Positions 23,101 through 34,754 of a stretch of 60,000 nt of DNA are shown in pieces (positions within the stretch are counted from its first letter, which is position 1; every line of letters starts with the position of its first letter). The position numbers were made by a program, and so were the translations under genes. This stretch comes from Nephromyces sp. MM_2019 (lineage: Eukaryota; Apicomplexa; Aconoidasida; Nephromycida): assembly GCA_015657535.1 (NCBI GenBank), contig JADHZB010000455.1:1-60000 (forward strand), given 5' to 3'. Below the pieces are notes generated by a model. It saw only the letters and a program-made list of their open reading frames with translations. It was not told where the DNA came from and searched no databases.

Positions 23101-24881
23101 ATGTACTAGTGCGATTTTTGGTCTTTTCGAAAATGGTTTCGCTTCTGGTGTAATGGAACAGACTATTTCGACAATGGCCTACCTCATTAAAGTAGCTCGA
23201 AAAATTTTTGAGGTATGGCATTACAATTCAATCTACAAAAAAGTCATCTATTTTTATAAATTAAAATTTTTTATATATCATTTACTCGAATAGAGAACTG
23301 GAAACAAGGAATTTGTTGTCACCATGATTATAAAAACTTTTAATTTTTTAAAAGATAATATTGATGAATCATACTCAAATGAAACTTCTACTGAGCGTTA
23401 CTATTCAGATTTTTTCTTACCTGAAACCAGTGCTTTTGATGAATGTTTAACCGAGGTTGGCCCTGACATACTAACCATTGATATGGTAAGAAAATTGAAA
23501 CTCTTTTCAAACTAGAGTCTCTTAGCTTCAAAATCCTTAGATCTCTTTTGTACAACATCGATTAAAATATTATTTACTGTATAAAATTTGAAAGGTTAAA
23601 AAGTTCACCCTTGACATATTCCTTTTAATCGAAAAATCATTCGAAGCGAGAGAATCAATTAAAATTCGATTAAATGAGCTAAAGAAAGTTCAAAATGAAG
23701 GTGATGAGGACGAAGATGAATATGAAGATTTGAAAATAGAAATTGATCAAGTAATTTTCAAATTGTTAAAACTTAGCACATGAACTAAACCTCTTTTCTA
23801 TTTCCTCATCATCATATTAGGAACTTGACTTATGTATTTCCCTTCTGGATATACTGGGCACCTTTATGAAGAACTACAAGAAAGAATATTTCGACACCTC
23901 CATAGATATATCTACTAAGTTTATCAAAAACTGTAGAGATTTTCACAGCACTGATGATAATGGTTTAACAATAGCAGCCATTTTATTAAGCTCTGATATG
24001 TTTGAACATCTCGAGGTAAATTCAAAATTTCAAATATATCATAGGTTCTAATTTTAATCATATTGATTAAACACCCCATAGTCCTATGCATTAAATTATC
24101 GGTTTCATTTCTGGCACTCAGGAACTTATAGTCCCGTTATGGGATGATTTACTACTTCCATTTACTTTCAATTGCATAATGAGTAACGATCCTCGCATTC
24201 GTCAGCCCGCAAGTTATATTTTGGGTAAAGCTGCTAAACTTCAATACTTTATGCCCTATGCTGATAAAGCTACAAAGGCATTATGGTCCCAAACCAAAGC
24301 ATTCAGTCAAGAATTAAATGAAGACAAGGTAATGATTATTTAGCTTCTTTTAAATCCACTACTTTTCCACAACACTTTTTTATGGATTCATACCTCAGTC
24401 AGCAACAGATACTGCTTACTCAGCCTTAGGGCAATTAGTATTCAATCATTTCGATGCAATTGAAAATCCATACCTTTACGTACAAGATTATATTAAATAT
24501 CTCCCCTTAAAAGAAGAAGAAATTGAAGGCAAAGTTGTACATAAAGAATTGATGGAGCGATTTTGCATTGTAAGTTAAATACTTAACAATCATTCTACTT
24601 AAAATTACAGTAAAACCCGCACTAACTTATACCTAACACATCAACTTAACATACAGAATGACCAAAAATTAGTTGGCCCTGAAGGCTCATTTAAGCAACG
24701 AATCCTAGTAATTTTTATCGAAATTTTTAAAACGCCATTTAGTACTGAAGAACTTGACAAAATGATCCTCAACCTTTTTAATGAAGTTGGTCAACAAGCA
24801 CTAGAGTCTCTTTTTACAACTTTAACTGACAATCAAAAACAAAAACTCAAGACTTTAATCACAAATTTACAACAGAACTGA
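20132..24881 (+). CDS. IPO5: Importin-5/Kap121 (RanBP5) nuclear import receptor
   Basis: Sixteen exons: 20132-20414, 20741-21026, 21091-21222, 21283-21456, 21523-21637, 21697-21936, 22020-22290, 22359-22547, 22603-22838, 22961-23212, 23294-23485, 23595-23750, 23821-24015, 24122-24328, 24399-24569 and 24657-24881. All are in phase, and they encode 1107 residues, the usual length for importin-5. HEAT repeats run throughout. Recognisable blocks are SSVRKNLIEVLVNIM, PSIALEVLLSIAE, EDWRVRYAACHAIG, VQSHALAAFINFTEE and RGKAIECITIIG. The family carries ribosomal proteins and histones into the nucleus and releases them on RanGTP binding. MGTPFLAY at 20132 is the preferred start; an in-frame ATG at 20072 would add 20 hydrophobic residues. 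An acidic run, GDEDEDEYEDL, lies in the exon at 23595-23750. Confidence 0.93.
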
Positions 24882-25376
24882 CAATAATTAGACCTCACAG
24901 CTAAATAATTTTTAAAACACTATACAACATTCTAGAATATTCTTATCTACTTAAACTTAAGCCCTTATAATGACCTATTCCAGTTTATTAAAACATTTTT
25001 AACCCTTAAGTTAATCAATTTAAGTCTATATCAACACAAAATATACGAATAATTTCTCATTTTTCATTTTATATGCAAATCCTCACTAATCATTCCCAAA
25101 TTTACAAAATTGACATAGTCTAATCGAAACACTCATTCCTTGAAATTCGATCAAAGTTTATTAATAAAATCAATAAAACATTCATTGGATGCTTTCAATC
25201 CCAAAGAATCACATAAAATGAGAGTTTTGAGATTATTCTAATTGGCTAATTAAAGCATTAATTTTAATTTGTTTTTTTCTAGCTATCTATATTTAGTTGA
25301 TATATTTATCCCTATACGGCTAATGATTATTTCTTCATAACTTTCATTCTAAAATTTGTAAATCATCAGGAGTTCC
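24882..25376. other. Convergent intergenic region
   Basis: About 500 bp of AT-rich DNA between importin-5 (+) and adenylate kinase (-). No feature was seen. Confidence 0.5.
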
Positions 25377-26829
25377 TTACTCATCCTTGCTTTTCTCTTT
25401 CTTTATACATTCACTGATATCCTATTAAAATACGTGGGTATGTATCATATTTGATAGTTGTTAGATGATAAAATTATACGAATATTTTGGAAAATATATC
25501 AAATTACACTTAGGCTAAACAATACAACAATAACATAAATAAATGTATATATAACTTCTAATATTGCTTGTGGTTCTTTACTGCCATCAATTGTAACCAA
25601 TAATTTGGATTCAGTGTAATACTCTATCAATGGAGCAGTCAACTCTTTATACTCTTTCAAGCGTATTAACAATGCATCTTCAGTATCATCTTTGCGTACG
25701 ATTAAAGGTTCATTAGTTATCTAAGATAATTCAATTTAATGAAAAAGCATCATCTCATGTAATTAGAATACATTTAAAACTTGTACTCACATCGTCAACA
25801 CCCTCTACTTTTGAAGGATTATATAATTTATGATAAATTCTTCCTGAACCAGGATGTATCATTCTACCACAAACCCTTGCTATTAATGTTGCTTCTGGTA
25901 CTTCAAAATATATTACAGTATCAATCTTTGTACTCCTTTTCATAAGCATTTTGTCAAGCTAGAAAATTGTGTATAATATCATACAGGCTTTTATTTAGAA
26001 TAATTTTAACTTCAATATTGAATTATAAATATCAAACATTTTTTATTCTGACTCTAAATTATCTAATATTGTAATTTTTTTAATAATCAGCAAGAAATTT
26101 TTTTCTAATAAAAGCACTCGATTTTACTAGCTCAATTGAGATTTCTGTAGGCTAAATACTACATACTAGAAAATGTATAACAATTTAGTGGTTATTGAAT
26201 AATATAAAAGCTGCATATTACCTCTTTTGCTTGTGTAATAGTTCTTGGGAAGCCATCAAGTAGAAAGCCATCTAAGCACTCTGGACTATCTAATCTTTCA
26301 TTAACAAGACTTAAAACTATTTCATCATCGACTAATTGGCCCTTTTCTAATTTTTCCTGAGCCTTGAGAAATAAAGAACAAGTTTTGCTTGAATATATAA
26401 TTTTATTTTTCGATGCTTAATTTCTCTATAAACTATCAAATTAAGACTTTATTTGTACAAGATAATTGTCTTAACCTTTAACCCTAATGTTGTCTTATTT
26501 TGAATAGAAAGTCTAAGAAGATCTCCCGTTGAGATATGACATAAGTTGTAAGCACTAACAAGTTTTTTCGACTGTGTGCCCTGTTAATAAGACAATCATA
26601 AACGTTCATTAAATTTTGAAAAGTGTTTTTATATATTTATTGTTTCTTTTTGCCAAAAAGATATTTATTATTATCAAAATTATATTTGAATTAATCATTG
26701 AAGTAGACAAACTTTTCCACAACCAGGTGGACCTAAAAGAATCAAATTTTTGGAATCCTTCGACTTTGTTGTGGTTTTCTCAGATGTTGAAGGGTTTGAA
26801 GCTTTTTTAGCACTATACTTGTTACCCAT
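25377..26829 (-). CDS. AK2: Adenylate kinase, long form, with N-myristoylation-like start
   Basis: Six exons: 26829-26713, 26580-26476, 26362-26222, 25958-25791, 25720-25556 and 25421-25377; 246 residues, all in phase. It interconverts ATP + AMP and 2 ADP. Visible elements are the P-loop GPPGCGKGTQ (split by intron 1), the AMP-binding HISTGDLLR, the DGFPRT block and the LID segment GRMIHPGSGRIYH. NEPLIVRKDD follows. The complete LID marks the long AK2-type enzyme. The protein begins MGNKYSAKK, with Gly2 and Ser6 as preferred by N-myristoyltransferase. A myristoylated AK2 is known in Plasmodium, so membrane attachment is plausible. Reading through the last donor would give a hydrophobic tail instead; the spliced form ending ECIKKEKSKDE fits the family better. 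Confidence 0.93.
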
Positions 26830-28282
26830 GTTTAAAAAATTTCTTTAAATACTTTAGTCTTGTATGCAATTATCTTTTATCACCATAAGTAAAAAATCTT
26901 AGTCTAAAGCTAAGTAGAAATATTTTTCTGTTAAGATATTATAACTTTATCGAGCTGCTTTTAGAAAATTCAGTGAATTTTTTCAGTATTTTTCTTTGCT
27001 TTGGTGGATGCTTAAATTGTTATTTTTTAATAACACTGAGATATAAACCTCTTCAATTCATATTACCAGTTTTTTAGAGCTAAATTATATCAATATGCAT
27101 ATAATTTTATTCATGTATATATATTATATATTTTAAGAAAGCCCAAGTAGTTCAAAATAAATCTTTAACAAAAGATTATCACAGGTATATGAGTGTCATA
27201 TACACAGGCACAATATCAATTTTTATGTATAAATTAATTTATTTATCATCAAATTTAGAAAATAATGCTTGCTATAGCCTGGTTTTTGTACAGTAAAAGA
27301 TAGTTAATTAGCTCAGCTATTCTATATACTTAACAAAAATCGAAGCCATTTAATCTATGAAGCCAATCTCATATATAAACAATAAATATTTAACTCACTC
27401 CTTTATAATGAAATGTCCTTAAATAATTAAGATTTTGATGTTTTATTAGCTTAGCTAGTGATAGTTATATTTTTACTAGTCTTAAGAGTGCCTTTTCTGG
27501 ATGCTATATCTGAATTTTTTTAATTGTATTGGAAGATTAATCTAAGGGATTAAAAAATGCTATATTTTATCAAGCTTATTCATGTGTTAAGCAATTAGAT
27601 TTCTGCATACTTTAGTTTGATTGCTTTATTATAAAGCAACTAATTCGAATATATATCCCTAGAATCTTCATCCTTCTATCTTAAAAATTTTGTATTATAT
27701 TAAAACGATATTTATCTCAAGTTTCAGACATGAGAACTTGAGCTTCATCTTCTTAGCAGAAGTCATAAAATATTTTCAGTACAAAAGCATATGCTTCAAT
27801 AAGAGATAGAAGTTGTATAAGCTCTAATTTTAAGCAGTTGTAAATTCTTTGTTGTTAAAAAAGTGTTATTCTTGGCCTATTATTTAGGAATAAGAATCCA
27901 AATTAAATAAATCGTTATAAGCTACGTATGATTTAGAATTAAAAATACTTTTAAAAAGATAATACAGGACTTAATGAAGAAACTATATGTTAAATGAAAA
28001 GGTTTTAGGGCAATTATCTGAACAAGAATGAGATATTAGTTGTTGCCAAGACTAAATTGCTTTAATAAAACGGATTTTCTTGATTTTATATTTGGAATAA
28101 ATTGTCAAACAGTAAATTAATTTTAAAAGTTTAGAAAAAATATAGTATTAAATTAAAATAAAGTTTAGTAATACTGATAACCACAATATAATGTTTGCTT
28201 AAAATGTAAATTGGATTATGATTAGTTAATTTTATATATTTACGCGTGATTAAATTTACTACTGTTGACAGCGTGATTTAAG
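26830..28282. other. Intergenic, AT-rich
   Basis: About 1.45 kb between the adenylate kinase start and the PRPP synthetase stop. There are no open frames of note, no repeat family and no tRNA-like sequence that I could recognise. Confidence 0.5.
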
Positions 28283-29808
28283 TTATTGCGTTCCTTTCCC
28301 TTTAGCTGTGTACATATTAAATAGCTCAGTCAAAGACTCCTTCTGGTGGATTCGCCTGATAGCATCAGCCACCAATACTGATACGCTAAGTACCGTTATC
28401 TTAGGAGATTTTTTGACATCTTCACGAGCTTTGATTGTATCTGTGATAACCACTTGTTCAAGTGGAGAATCTTCAATTTTTTGTAAGCCATTTAGAGACA
28501 ACACTCCATGTGTAGCAAAAGCAAACACCCTTTTTGCGCCATGACGCCGTAAGACTGAAGCTGCTTGGCATAGAGTACCTTGTGACAATAGGAATTAAAA
28601 TATAATAAGCAGGTATTGAGGTATTCAAATAAAGTTATTAATGTATTTGAATTTAAATCACAAAGTGAACCAAGTAAAATTAATGCCTAGTAAAATGTCT
28701 TACTTGCAGTATCAATGAGGTCATCAACTATAATTACATCAGATCCTTCTACATTACCCACAAGTTCCATGGATTCAACTTCATTAGCCCGTATCCTTTG
28801 TTTCATTAGCATTGCTATTCCACAGTCGACACCTTTAGAGATAAGCCCTTCTTGAAATTTCTTTGCTCTATAAACACCTCCCGCATCAGGAGATATAACG
28901 ATTGGTTTTTCGAGATTCATTGATTGAAAATGGTCCAATCCAATTATTTGTGCTTCAAGATTATCCACAGGTACATGGGGACCAAAGAAGCCTTGAATTT
29001 GCCCACAATGAAGATCGATAGCAACAACCCGGTCAACACCTAATGCTTGAATCATACAAGCAACATCAGCTGCAGATATAGGTACTCGTGAAGAAAGCTT
29101 TCTATCCTGCCTTGCATAGCCATAATAAGGTATAATAGCAGTTATTTTCTTAGCACTAGAACGACGGCATGTTGAAATCATCAGGAGGAGTTCCATGAGG
29201 TTGTCGTTAACAGGAGGAGAAGTTGGTTGAATAATAAAAACATCTTTACCTCTCATAGAGTCAAGAAATTGCATAAAAACCTCGCCATCAGCAAATCTTT
29301 TAACAAGCACAGTTCCTAATTTCATGCCTAAACGTTCTGCCACGTTGGCTCCTAATGGTTCATTGCTTGTGCCACAAAATATGAGCGCATCATCGAACTT
29401 GTGTTCAAGTCGCACATTTGATTGTGATCTCCATAGCGGATGCGAGTGCTTAAGAGAGTCTTGATCATTTCCTGTTTGCTGTTGTGTTTGTGGTTCGTTA
29501 CATAGTACGTTACTTCGTTCTATAAAACTAAAATGATTCTTTTCATAGGTTGAGTACCATGCTAAGGCACCCGCAGATATTAATGCTGAATGAAAGAATG
29601 AATTTCTACCCCTGTTTTGATGTCCCCAGTTTTTCCAATCGTCATTTGATACAGCTAAGGGTGAAAAATTTAGGTTTTTTCCATTTTGACTATACTTCAA
29701 TAAAACAGGTTCAGTTTTGCTAGGAAGGCTTGCTCTGAAATTGTTAGCATAGCCTTTCAAAACTGAAAGTGGGATCATCCATGATTTTCGATGGCTGGCC
29801 ATTATCAT
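28283..29808 (-). CDS. PRPS: Ribose-phosphate pyrophosphokinase with long N-terminal extension
   Basis: Two exons, 29808-28704 and 28578-28283; 466 residues. It makes PRPP from ribose 5-phosphate and ATP for nucleotide synthesis. The catalytic part starts near residue 143 (DDALIFCGTSNEPLG). It contains KRFADGEVF, PYYGYARQDRK, AIDLHCGQIQGFF, the flexible-loop region and the PRPP-binding DVIIVDDLIDTAS. The family norm is about 310-320 residues, so about 140 are extra at the N-terminus. That extension holds a hydrophobic segment (FFHSALISAGALAWYS, about residues 71-86), suggesting an organelle membrane anchor or a targeting sequence. Usual D-T-A-G-T is D-T-A-S-T here, formed across the splice junction. 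The start is the first in-frame ATG (29808); another lies at 29802. Confidence 0.92.
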
Positions 29809-31258
29809 ATTCAATAAGATCGATAACTTGATTGGGTAATTTATAAGAAAAAGTAGTTATGACCTTAATTGATATTGAGGTTTAAGCTTGATAATTGATT
29901 TTTAAGAGAATGAAATCAATTGAATCTTATAATAGGAAGAATAATTCTTGAGATGTTTTCAAAAGAGCTAGATCATTTGTTTGATAATGTGGTCAAAATG
30001 TCTTCATTCTTCCATATATCTTTTAGTTTTCATCAAGTCTAGAGAATGAGAAGTTTAAATTTGTAGTCTTCTAGCTTACTTGTTTAAGAGTTTATAAGAA
30101 AAGATGTGTACATAACAATCAAATTAGCTTAAAAGGTTGATCATAAAACTGTATGTTTCATTAACTAGATTTAAAAGCTATACAGCTAGGGCTGACTAAT
30201 AACAAGTTTTGATTTATAAGCATTCACTTTTTTCCTTTTTAAAAAAATAAGTTGAATGAAGTATTTCTATGTAAAACAATTTAGTATCACCAGTTTTAAT
30301 TTTGATTACACAAAAGTGATTCCTCCATACTTTAGCCAAAAAATACAGACTAATTTTTAGAGTTGCTAGAGAAACAAATAATATCTAGGACACATTCTCT
30401 TAAAGTCAAGGGATATGTTAACTCAGTTTCTGTGGGTCAAAAGTTGTTGATTTTCAACGAACAATGGATTTATATTTTTACGAACAATTAGTTTATAAAT
30501 GAAAAAATCTTATCCAATTGAAGACTTTTATAAAAAATGTACGCGGTGTGGCTTCATAAAAATAAATATGTTAAGGCTTTTACAATTTTCACTATAATTA
30601 CAGCTATAAATATGATTCTAAAGTGTTTATTATTATATAAAAACTCTAAAAAAAAGAAAAATATTATATTTCTTATTATAAAATAGTATACAGTAAGATG
30701 AGAGCAGAGTAAAGCTAGAGAATTATGGATTCTTAAGATTTTTACCTGTTAAAGACTTTTTGAGTTATGATTCTATCAGGCATCAGTAAAGAAAAGTGTA
30801 CCCAATATATGATGACTTGATAAAAGTCAAATAAAGAAAAATTTTTAGTAAAATATTTTTACACTATAGCTGTTAAATGAAAAATGTATAATATGTCACC
30901 TTATTCAATTTATAAACACAATTGATACCAAACTTCGAAATTATGTAAAATCTAGTGTTTTTCTATTGCAATAATGCTTATGTTATTTAATTCAAGAGTA
31001 TACGAGTTTTTTAAAAATAAAGAGATATTAAAAGTTTAATTTCATGCATAAGATGAATTTGAAGTAATTAGATGTAAAGACTTTGTTTTGGGAAATTGTA
31101 CAAGTTTGCTAGTATAAATACTTAAATATAATTTTGTGAGTAATTAAAAATTTGCCATTACCTGACTACTAATTTTGAAAATGTGGCTGCTTGTTTGAAA
31201 CTACTCTATCATGAGAAGTTTTAGTTAATAAATCACATAAGGAACTCTTTTAAAGGAT
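29809..31258. other. Intergenic, AT-rich
   Basis: About 1.45 kb between the PRPP synthetase start and the glyoxalase II stop, both on the minus strand. No exon, repeat or RNA gene was recognised. Confidence 0.5.
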
Positions 31259-33252
31259 TTATTTAAACGAATTTCTTAAATCACGTAATTTTTGAATAAC
31301 CTCAAAATTTTTTGCAGAAGGGTTTATTTTAAGAAGCTTTCTAATATCTGGTGACGAAGATCTCATGAAGGGATTAAACAGTAGCTCCTGTACAAATTTG
31401 AAAAATAACAAAAGTTTATGTTGTGTAAACAGTTATTTATAGATTTAGCCCTTTTTGGCTCTTATATGGAAAAATTTACATCATTTATAGTTGAAGGAAC
31501 GCTGGGTTCTTTGTTTTTAAAGCATTCTTTCAATAGCTCTAGTTTCGTTTTTACATAAGGATTCTGTGGCTCAACACTCAAGGCAAATCTGTTTGAGTTC
31601 ATAAGTGTGGCCAGAAATCTGAAATTAGTTTATTTCTAAATTGATGTATTCTTTGAATTTACCTTAAATTGATGTTTGTATACTCATGACCACAATAAAT
31701 TAGTGTTTCTTTAGGAAGGTTAGCAATTAATGTATCTAAAGAGTGTGACATATCCTTTGCAGAGCCTTCAAAAAATCTTCCACAGCCACTTATAAAAAGT
31801 GTATCTCCTGGAGAAAATTAATAGTGGTGTGTTCCATTGTAATCTAATTAAACTTGTTTAAAGAGAGTAATCAGTCAATAAAAATATAGTCTTAGATAAT
31901 GTTGCTTTATTTAAACTGATCAAATAGTTGAATAAAATTTATATCAAGGCTAAGTTAAGTTTTAATCATATGATTCAATCCTTTTCAATTTGTTTTGGTG
32001 AGATTTCAATGATAAACTTTTCTAAATATAAATAATTGGCTATAAATATCATATTGTTTCGATGAAAATACCCTTGCCTGAAAATAAAATAGGAGATTCA
32101 AGTATCCCTGGATTATTCGATGTTATGTAGAAGACTGCATGACCTTTTGTGTGGCAAGGAGTGTGAAAAAGTTTTATATTGAAGTTATCAAGTTCAATGC
32201 TTTCGTTATGAAAAAGTTGTATATCAGCTGAAGGTATGTCTTCATAAGCAGTTGTTACAACTTTTAAGTCAGGAATCTCAGAGCTGAGTTTTGAATTTCC
32301 GGCTGAATATAAAATGTGGGTTTAGTATTTTAAGTTATATATGAAATCATGTAGGAAATTTAGGATTAGTTTAAAAAATATGTCTATAAAACTTTGCTAT
32401 AACAATGTATATTTTGCTTTAAAAATCGATACATTAGAAAGGTAATTTTTGTTTTAGCCAAAAGTCCCTATATTCATACTCTAAATATTGAAAACTCTCA
32501 GTAATCTACCTGAATGGTCCCAATGCTTATGAGTGCAGAGTAAGAATTTTGGAATTATGTTTTCATGTTGTATAATTTTCAAAGTTTTATCTGGATCAGC
32601 CGGGTCTACAACAGCACAGCTTTTGTAGCCTCTGTAATCAAAAGTGTTGTATCGAACAAATATTAAATATTGAAATAATGGTACAGTTGGTTAGGCCTGC
32701 CTTTTATAAAACAATAATTTACGGAGTGTGCTTGATTTACGTACTTATCAACTAGAATGTAGGAGTAATTGTCTTCAAAAATAGGTATAAGTATAACTTC
32801 ACAAGAAGGCGAAATTCGTGATACCTAAGAAGTTGAATTCAATAAAAATTTACTACTTTTGAATATTTAAAGTTGTATATATAAGCTTCTATTAAACTGA
32901 CATAATATTTTAAAGAATCGATTGATCGCTTTAACAATTGAGGAGTTCCTATATTCAAGGAATTAGTAGAATAGCTTCTTTTTGGAAAGTTATTGGAATC
33001 TATAAATTAGAGTTTATATAGTTTAAATGTAAAAGTTAGTTGAACATACTTCTTCTAACCTTTCAAGTTCTGATTTGCATTACTTATGAAACATTTGTTT
33101 GGAGTATGGATAAAATTTCTGGAGTTTTCTGATAAACTCAGTTTAGATTGTAGTCTTATATTACTATTTGCAATAACTTGAACTTGTGATCTCCACGAAC
33201 GACTAAACATGATAATGGAAATGATGATATAAAAAAAAAGTGATTTGAACAT
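31259..33252 (-). CDS. HAGH: Glyoxalase II (hydroxyacylglutathione hydrolase), probably organelle-targeted
   Basis: Eight exons: 33252-33060, 32999-32902, 32824-32745, 32631-32510, 32302-32078, 31807-31663, 31618-31480 and 31387-31259; about 376 residues. It hydrolyses S-lactoylglutathione to D-lactate and glutathione. Visible metal-binding elements of the beta-lactamase fold are [10 protein letters not shown] (T-H-x-H-x-D-H), HTPCHTKGH, a G-D-T-L-F motif, GCGRFFEG and IYCGHEYT. The helical C-terminal domain ends [15 protein letters not shown]. About 100 residues precede the catalytic domain: [14 protein letters not shown], signal-peptide-like, then a basic Ser/Asn-rich stretch. This is the layout of an apicoplast bipartite leader, and Plasmodium has a targeted glyoxalase II. 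If translation starts at the second ATG (33210), the leader would look mitochondrial. One donor is ambiguous (see findings). Confidence 0.9.
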
Positions 33253-33802
33253 CTGATTAGCAGCAAATTGGCATTTACTATTTAGGGTAAACCAAAGTTA
33301 TTAGAATTAATTTCAGGTTCAGTAAGGCTATTTATGAAGTGTAATATCAATGTTCTTTTTTTGTTTCACATGCTTTATTAGCATTATATATTCACTCAAG
33401 GCTATTAATTTTATTTCTAATAGAAGGTTTAAAGGAAGAAATTTACTTGCCTTGGGCTATACTTTCTCATTCAATGATTGAAAGCCCTATGCAATTTATT
33501 GCACCAGTGGTTAAAAAATTAAAATATCTGTTTTATCCTCCTTAAGCATCATGAAATAAAACAACTCTCTGGTAACTTATGAGTATATACTCGCTCTAAA
33601 AGTTTATAGATATGTGACTCTAAAATTTATGGTAAATTGCTATTAAAAAGCGAATACAGTGTTCCAACAATTTATATTAAATACAGAAGGGCTTTGTTTT
33701 TATTTATCGCAGAGTTATTTATTAGCGTCAGGGTTGATCATAAAAATTTTATTATTTCGGCAAAATAATTTAAAACGGAATAAATAAGTTTTTGTTTTTA
33801 CA
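33253..33802. other. Intergenic, AT-rich
   Basis: About 550 bp between the start of glyoxalase II and the stop of TBP, both on the minus strand. It probably holds the glyoxalase II promoter. Nothing else was seen. Confidence 0.5.
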
Positions 33803-34754
33803 TTACTTCTTGAACTGCATAATAACAGGGTACATATTTTCGAATACATTTGTTGCATCCAAAAGCTTCTTACATCCAGTGATAACAATTTTTCCGGATA
33901 CGAAAATCAAAAGAACGGCCCTAATGTCTTCACTAGGGTTGTAGCGATATACTAGACCTGTAAAGATTTAAAGATAAAACATTTCATTCTATAAGCTTAT
34001 CTAGAAGGGAGACTTAATTTGTATTTAAAATTTCGAATAATTTGCAGTTATCAAGTATAACCTGCAAATAATTCGGGTTCATAATTGCAAAACTCTTTGT
34101 GTTCATTTGCCAGTCCTTCCAATCTAACAGGGAAGCCACAATCAACAGTAGCAATAATATTTTCAATCTTGAAGCTAGCGAATTGAACTGAAGAATGAGC
34201 TGTGTATTGGACGAGTTTAGCCATTAATTTACCACCCCGTTTGATATCTACCTCTGAACGTGCCCCTGACAGAATATAATATTGAATTTTGTTGCTCCTT
34301 TAAAAGCTCAGAAATTCTATTATTTCATATATTTCATACCTGTGATCATGAGCCGACCAGTTCTGAATATTAAACCAGTACAGCGGGGCTTTCTGATGCG
34401 GATTATAACAGCGTTCACCTTACGTGGGTTGTATTCTGCATTTCTGGTAGAGATAGCAACCTTTCTCAAATCAATTTCACATTGAAGGTGAGCGGAGGCA
34501 ATGATGTTCTGAATTAAAGGTTTAGATAGCTTTGATTGAAAGAAGTAGCTTGCAGTAGATGATGTAGGTGAAGAAGGAATGTTTGTGATGGAGTTTTGAT
34601 TCCCGAAAATATTGTTGTTAGAAGAAGTTTTATCCTCATGAAATGAGTCTTGGTTGTCATTAATATCTGGAGTTTCTTGAAAGCTTGGTAATTTTGTGGA
34701 GGCGGAAGATAGTGGGCCCCATAGTGTCTCAAAAATAGGGTCAAAAGGCTCCAT
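33803..34754 (-). CDS. TBP: TATA-box-binding protein
   Basis: Three exons, 34754-34340, 34265-34062 and 33957-33803; 257 residues. A Ser/Asn-rich N-terminus of about 75 residues precedes the two-fold repeated saddle. Repeat 1 has IQNIIASAHLQCEIDL, NAEYNPRKVNAVIIRIRKPR and GLIFRTGRLMITG. Repeat 2 has IENIIATVDCGFPVRLE, NYEPELFAGLVYRY, VLLIFVSGKIVITG and FENMYPVIMQFKK. The DNA-kinking phenylalanines of L-I-F and L-I-F-V are present. Its role is to seat RNA polymerases I, II and III at promoters. Compared with yeast or human, repeat 1 is more diverged, and repeat 2 has a small insertion after LVYRY. Both are usual for fast-evolving protists. Confidence 0.93.

Noticed and set aside
25422..25555. 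Hydrophobic C-terminal tail of adenylate kinase (VIYTFIYVIVVLFSL)
   Set aside because: It comes from reading through a GTTATA donor. Splicing to 25421 gives the usual adenylate kinase end, ECIKKEKSKDE.
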